A stretch of 64,000 bases of DNA from Allobosea thiooxidans (GTDB taxonomy: Bacteria; Pseudomonadota; Alphaproteobacteria; Rhizobiales; Beijerinckiaceae). Shown piece after piece: positions 61,201 to 64,000 of the stretch. Each line of letters starts with the position of its first letter. Positions within the stretch are counted from its first letter, which is position 1. Both the position numbers and the translations under genes were made by a program. The stretch is from the NCBI RefSeq assembly GCF_900168195.1, contig NZ_FUYX01000007.1, forward strand, positions 1-64,000. The letters run 5' to 3'. The notes beneath the pieces were generated by a model. The model ran no database searches. It saw only the letters and a program-made list of their open reading frames with translations, and was not told the DNA's origin.

Positions 61201-61938
61201 ATGCGCCTCGCCCGCCGCCTCCTGCTGTTCTTCGCCCTCGCCTTCCTGCTGCCGGTCGCAAGCCATGCCGGCTGGTGGATCTGGCAGAGCCATGCGCCGG
61301 ACTGGCGGCGCGCCGACTGGACGAGCGCGAAGCTGCTGCCGGCCGCGGCAGTCGCGCCCGAGGCGACGATCCATGTCTTCGCCGCCCGCGTCGGGCGCTG
61401 GCGCGGCATCTTCGCGCATCATTCCTGGATCGTGGTGAAGGAGCGCGGCGCCGACGCCTATACGCGCTTCGATGTCGTCGGCTGGGGCATGCCGGTGCGC
61501 GTCAACCATCGCGAGGCCGATGGGCGCTGGTTCGGCAACATGCCCGAACTCGTGACCGAGATCAGAGGCGAGGCTGCCGAGCGCCTGATCCCGCAGATCC
61601 GCGGGGCGGTCGCGAGTTATGCCTATTCGAACCCCGGCAGCTATCTCGCCTGGCCGGGGCCGAACTCGAACAGCTTCGTGCAGCATATCCTGGCGGAGGC
61701 GCCGGAGCTCCGGCAGGCGCTGCCGCCGACCGCCATCGGCAAGGACTGGCGTGCAGACGGGGTCTTCGCCGGCCTCACCGCCAGCCGCACCGGCATCCAG
61801 GCCTCGCTCTACGGGGTCGCCGGCCTGACCGTCGGCTGGGTCGAAGGCATCGAGATCAACCTGCTTGGCCTCGTCGCCGGGGTCGACCTGCGCAGCCCGG
61901 CGCTGAAGCTGCCGGGCTGGGGACGGGTCGGGGTCTAG
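61201..61938 (+). CDS. DUF3750 family protein
   Basis: A 245-residue protein with an N-terminal membrane or signal segment (MRLARRLLLFFALAFLLPVA) and the DUF3750 domain (IHVFAARVGRWRGIFAHHSW, FDVVGWGMPVRVNHREADGR, YPGSYLAWPGPNSNSF-like segment near 150, then SRTGIQASLYGVAG). The His and Asn-Ser residues in these segments recall NlpC-like hydrolases, but the family is uncharacterised. ATG 61201 is chosen over an upstream alternative start at 61165. Confidence 0.85.
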   Translation: MRLARRLLLFFALAFLLPVASHAGWWIWQSHAPDWRRADWTSAKLLPAAAVAPEATIHVFAARVGRWRGIFAHHSWIVVKERGADAYTRFDVVGWGMPVRVNHREADGRWFGNMPELVTEIRGEAAERLIPQIRGAVASYAYSNPGSYLAWPGPNSNSFVQHILAEAPELRQALPPTAIGKDWRADGVFAGLTASRTGIQASLYGVAGLTVGWVEGIEINLLGLVAGVDLRSPALKLPGWGRVGV

Positions 61939-61941
61939 AAC

Positions 61942-61966
61942 TTCGAGGCGGTCAAACCGCCTCGAA
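61942..61966. terminator. Convergent hairpin between the DUF3750 gene and the PLP enzyme gene
   Basis: Perfect 11-base-pair stem TTCGAGGCGGT / ACCGCCTCGAA with a 3-base loop, 3 bases after the DUF3750 stop. It overlaps the last codons of the minus-strand PLP gene. Confidence 0.6.
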
Positions 61967-63235
61967 AGCCTGTGCCAGGTCCGAGATCAGGTCCTCGATG
62001 TTCTCGATGCCGACCGAGATGCGGATCAGCGCGTCCGTCAGCCCGATCTCCTCGCGCAGCTCCCGGGCGACGCCGGAATGGGTCATCGCCGCGGGGTGCG
62101 AGACCAGCGTCTCGGTGCCGCCGAGACTAACGGCGAGCTTCATGATCTGGAGATTGTCGAGCAGCGCGAAGGCCTCCTTCTCGCCGCCCTTGACGTCGAA
62201 GGCGAAAGTCGAGCCCGCCGCGCTGCACTGCCGGTCGAAGACGGCCTTGCGCGGATCGCTGTCCTTAAGGTTGCCGAGGTAATGGACCTTCGCCACCTTC
62301 GGGTGGTTTTCGAGATAATCCGCCACCAGCTTGGCATTCTCGTTGGCGCGGCTCATGCGGATGTCGAGCGTCTCCAGCGAGCGCATCAGCATCCAGCAGG
62401 AATTCGGGTCGGCTTGCGTGCCGAGCGAGCCGCGCCAGGCCTTCACCTGCCGCACCAGCGCCTCGGAGCCGCTGATCGAGCCGCCGACGAGGTCGGAATG
62501 GCCGCCGACATATTTCGTCAGCGACAGCAGGGTGAGGTCGGCGCCGAGCTTGAGCGGCTTCTGGTATTTCGGGCCGAGCAGCGTGTTGTCGACGACGACG
62601 GGCGGGCGATGCCCCTGCGACTGCTCCAGCTCGTCGGCGATCGCCTTGCAGGCGGCGAGATCGACGAGGCCGTTGGTCGGGTTGGCCGGCGTCTCGACCA
62701 GGATCATCGCGACGCGCCCCTTGGCGGCAGCGGCCTTCGCGACCTGCCGCATCTGCCCGATGTCGAGCCCGTCGGTGAAGCCGAAGGGCGTGATGCCGAA
62801 GGCGCCCATCTGGTTCTTGAGCAGCGTCTCCGTGCCGCCATAGAGCGGGCGGGAGTGAAGGATCGTGTCGCCGGGGCGCAGGAAGGCGAAGCAGGTGGTG
62901 GCGATCGCCGCCATGCCGGAGGCGAAGACGGCGCATTTCTCGGCCTCGTCCCAGATCGCCAGGCGATCCTCGAGGATCTCCATGTTCGGATGGTTGAAGC
63001 GCGAATAGACGAGGCCGGGCTTCTCGCCGGGCTTCGGCTGGCGCCGGCCCGAGGTGAAGTCGAAGAAGTCCTTGCCCTGCTGGGCATTCTCGAAGACGAA
63101 GGTCGAGGTCAGGAAGACCGGCGGCTTGAGCGAGCCTTCCGACATCGCCGGCGAATAGCCGAAGCCCATCATCAGCGTCTCGGGATGCAGCCTGCGATTG
63201 GCGATCCGATCCTTGTGATAGCTGTCTTCGCTCAT
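61952..63235 (-). CDS. Cys/Met metabolism PLP-dependent enzyme (cystathionine gamma-synthase/methionine gamma-lyase family)
   Basis: A 427-residue fold-type I enzyme. PLP lysine is Lys241 in LLSLTKYVGGHSDLVGG; other family segments are LVYSRFNHPNMEILEDRLA, FASGMAAIATTCFAFLRPGD, ETPANPTNGLVDL and LGGTETLVSHPAAMTHSG. The N-terminal extension and the ENAQQGKDFFDF segment are typical of a proteobacterial subgroup labelled cystathionine gamma-synthase family; lyase action on methionine is also possible. It is divergent from an Lrp-type regulator that probably controls it. Confidence 0.9.
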   Translation of the reverse strand: MSEDSYHKDRIANRRLHPETLMMGFGYSPAMSEGSLKPPVFLTSTFVFENAQQGKDFFDFTSGRRQPKPGEKPGLVYSRFNHPNMEILEDRLAIWDEAEKCAVFASGMAAIATTCFAFLRPGDTILHSRPLYGGTETLLKNQMGAFGITPFGFTDGLDIGQMRQVAKAAAAKGRVAMILVETPANPTNGLVDLAACKAIADELEQSQGHRPPVVVDNTLLGPKYQKPLKLGADLTLLSLTKYVGGHSDLVGGSISGSEALVRQVKAWRGSLGTQADPNSCWMLMRSLETLDIRMSRANENAKLVADYLENHPKVAKVHYLGNLKDSDPRKAVFDRQCSAAGSTFAFDVKGGEKEAFALLDNLQIMKLAVSLGGTETLVSHPAAMTHSGVARELREEIGLTDALIRISVGIENIEDLISDLAQAFEAV

Positions 63236-63380
63236 GGCGTCCTCCTTCGAGGCCGGCGGACCCGGCCGATAGCTGCCGCTCAGGATATTCCTATCATGGC
63301 GCCATTGCTTGACCGATGAGGCTCATCGTGCAGTGCTCTCTGCAGCTTCCTGCTCAAATTATCTCACTTCGGAGCATATC

Positions 63381-63839
63381 ATGCTCGACACGATCGACCG
63401 GCGCATTCTCGCCGTGCTGCGCGAGGACGGGCGGATCACCAATCAGGACCTCTCCCAGCGCGTCGGGCTCTCGCCGACACCGTGCCTGCGCCGGCTGAAG
63501 CGGCTGGAGGAGACCGGAGTGATCCAGGGTTATGCCGCAGTCGTCGACCCCAAGGCCTATGGCCTGCCCTTCAGCGTCTTCGTCTCGGTGCGGCTGACCC
63601 AGCAGAACCAGGAGCAGATCACCGAGTTCGAGAAGGCCGTCGAGGGCTGGAGCGAGGTCGCCGAATGCTACCTGATGACCGGATCGCAGGATTATCTCCT
63701 GCGCGTCGTCACCGACGGCATCGAGGGCTATGAGCGCTTCCTGAAGCAGAAGGCGACGCGGCTGAAATGCATCCAGTCGGTCGAATCCAACTTCGCGCTG
63801 GCGACGATCAAGAAGCGATCCGGGCTGCCCCCGATCTGA
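63381..63839 (+). CDS. Lrp/AsnC family transcriptional regulator
   Basis: A 152-residue regulator: N-terminal helix-turn-helix (LDTIDRRILAVLREDGRITN, LSQRVGLSPTPCLRRLKRLE) and C-terminal RAM ligand domain (about 70-145; EVAECYLMTGSQDYLLRVVT). ATG 63381 follows GGAGC. An AAATTAT core of the kind found in Lrp sites lies at 63356-63362 in the shared promoter region. It likely senses an amino acid related to the divergent PLP enzyme. Confidence 0.92.
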   Translation: MLDTIDRRILAVLREDGRITNQDLSQRVGLSPTPCLRRLKRLEETGVIQGYAAVVDPKAYGLPFSVFVSVRLTQQNQEQITEFEKAVEGWSEVAECYLMTGSQDYLLRVVTDGIEGYERFLKQKATRLKCIQSVESNFALATIKKRSGLPPI

Positions 63840-63844
63840 AGGCG

Positions 63845-64000
63845 TCAGGCGCCGCCGCGATCCATCGCGCGGCGCACGACCTGCGTGACCTCGCTGTTGG
63901 ACAGGAACAGGTCGTGCCGCAGCATGCTCCAGCCGCGGCCGGAGGTGTCCGCGACACGCACGCCGAGCGCCTCCAGGCGCGAGCGGTCGGCGGCACCGGC
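63845..64000 (-). CDS. C-terminal 51 residues of an unidentified protein
   Basis: The frame is open from the window edge to a TGA at 63845. It ends with RLEALGVRVADTSGRGWSML, RHDLFLSNSEVTQVVRRAM and DRGGA. The HDLFLSN segment resembles the end of some alpha/beta hydrolases, but this is too little to assign. It converges with the Lrp-type gene (5 bases apart). Confidence 0.6.
   Translation of the reverse strand, partial: AGAADRSRLEALGVRVADTSGRGWSMLRHDLFLSNSEVTQVVRRAMDRGGA

Overview
The window is GC-rich (roughly two-thirds G+C) bacterial chromosome, almost fully coding, with no tRNA, rRNA, CRISPR array or insertion sequence that I can see. The gene set (ccmIEFH-degP-response regulator-kinase-glnE-pleC, FeuP/FeuQ-type regulators, a Rhodobacter-type gene transfer agent cluster, methylmalonyl-CoA mutase, potFGHI) points to an alphaproteobacterium of the order Hyphomicrobiales. 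I think of a Bosea-like organism, but that is inference from style and gene order only.

Layout. 1-9.3 kb is accessory metabolism: the start of an ABC importer operon, a divergent GntR/FCD regulator followed by mannonate dehydratase (uxuA), an isolated ureE with a very long histidine tail, a second solute-binding protein, a DUF1003 membrane protein, a PfkB kinase joined to a VapBC-like toxin-antitoxin pair, and glyoxalase I. 9.4-29.5 kb is core: a cation-efflux transporter, pepN, pleC, glnE, a two-component pair, a DegP-type protease, the cytochrome c maturation genes ccmIEFH, and a FeuN/FeuP/FeuQ-like unit.

29.5-45.3 kb is a gene transfer agent (GTA) head-tail cluster on the minus strand. 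It runs from a gp1-like gene (45.2 kb) through terminase, portal, two small genes, prohead protease and capsid, then the tail genes to the 1,305-residue gp15 homologue (29.5 kb). It is split between capsid (gp5) and head-tail connector (gp6) by two secreted S1 serine proteases on the opposite strand. A consensus-like promoter is followed within about 25 bases by an intrinsic terminator, before the first gene. This cluster and its interruption are the most interesting content here.

45.4-64 kb is mostly housekeeping: M20 dipeptidase and LOG-family hydrolase, mntH, a HerA-like ATPase, methylmalonyl-CoA mutase genes with thiD between them, a putrescine importer (potFGHI), a DUF3750 protein, and a PLP-dependent sulfur amino-acid enzyme with a divergent Lrp-type regulator. 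Two families of dispersed palindromic repeats (about 100 bases each) are scattered between genes; one copy lies between the GTA terminase and portal genes.
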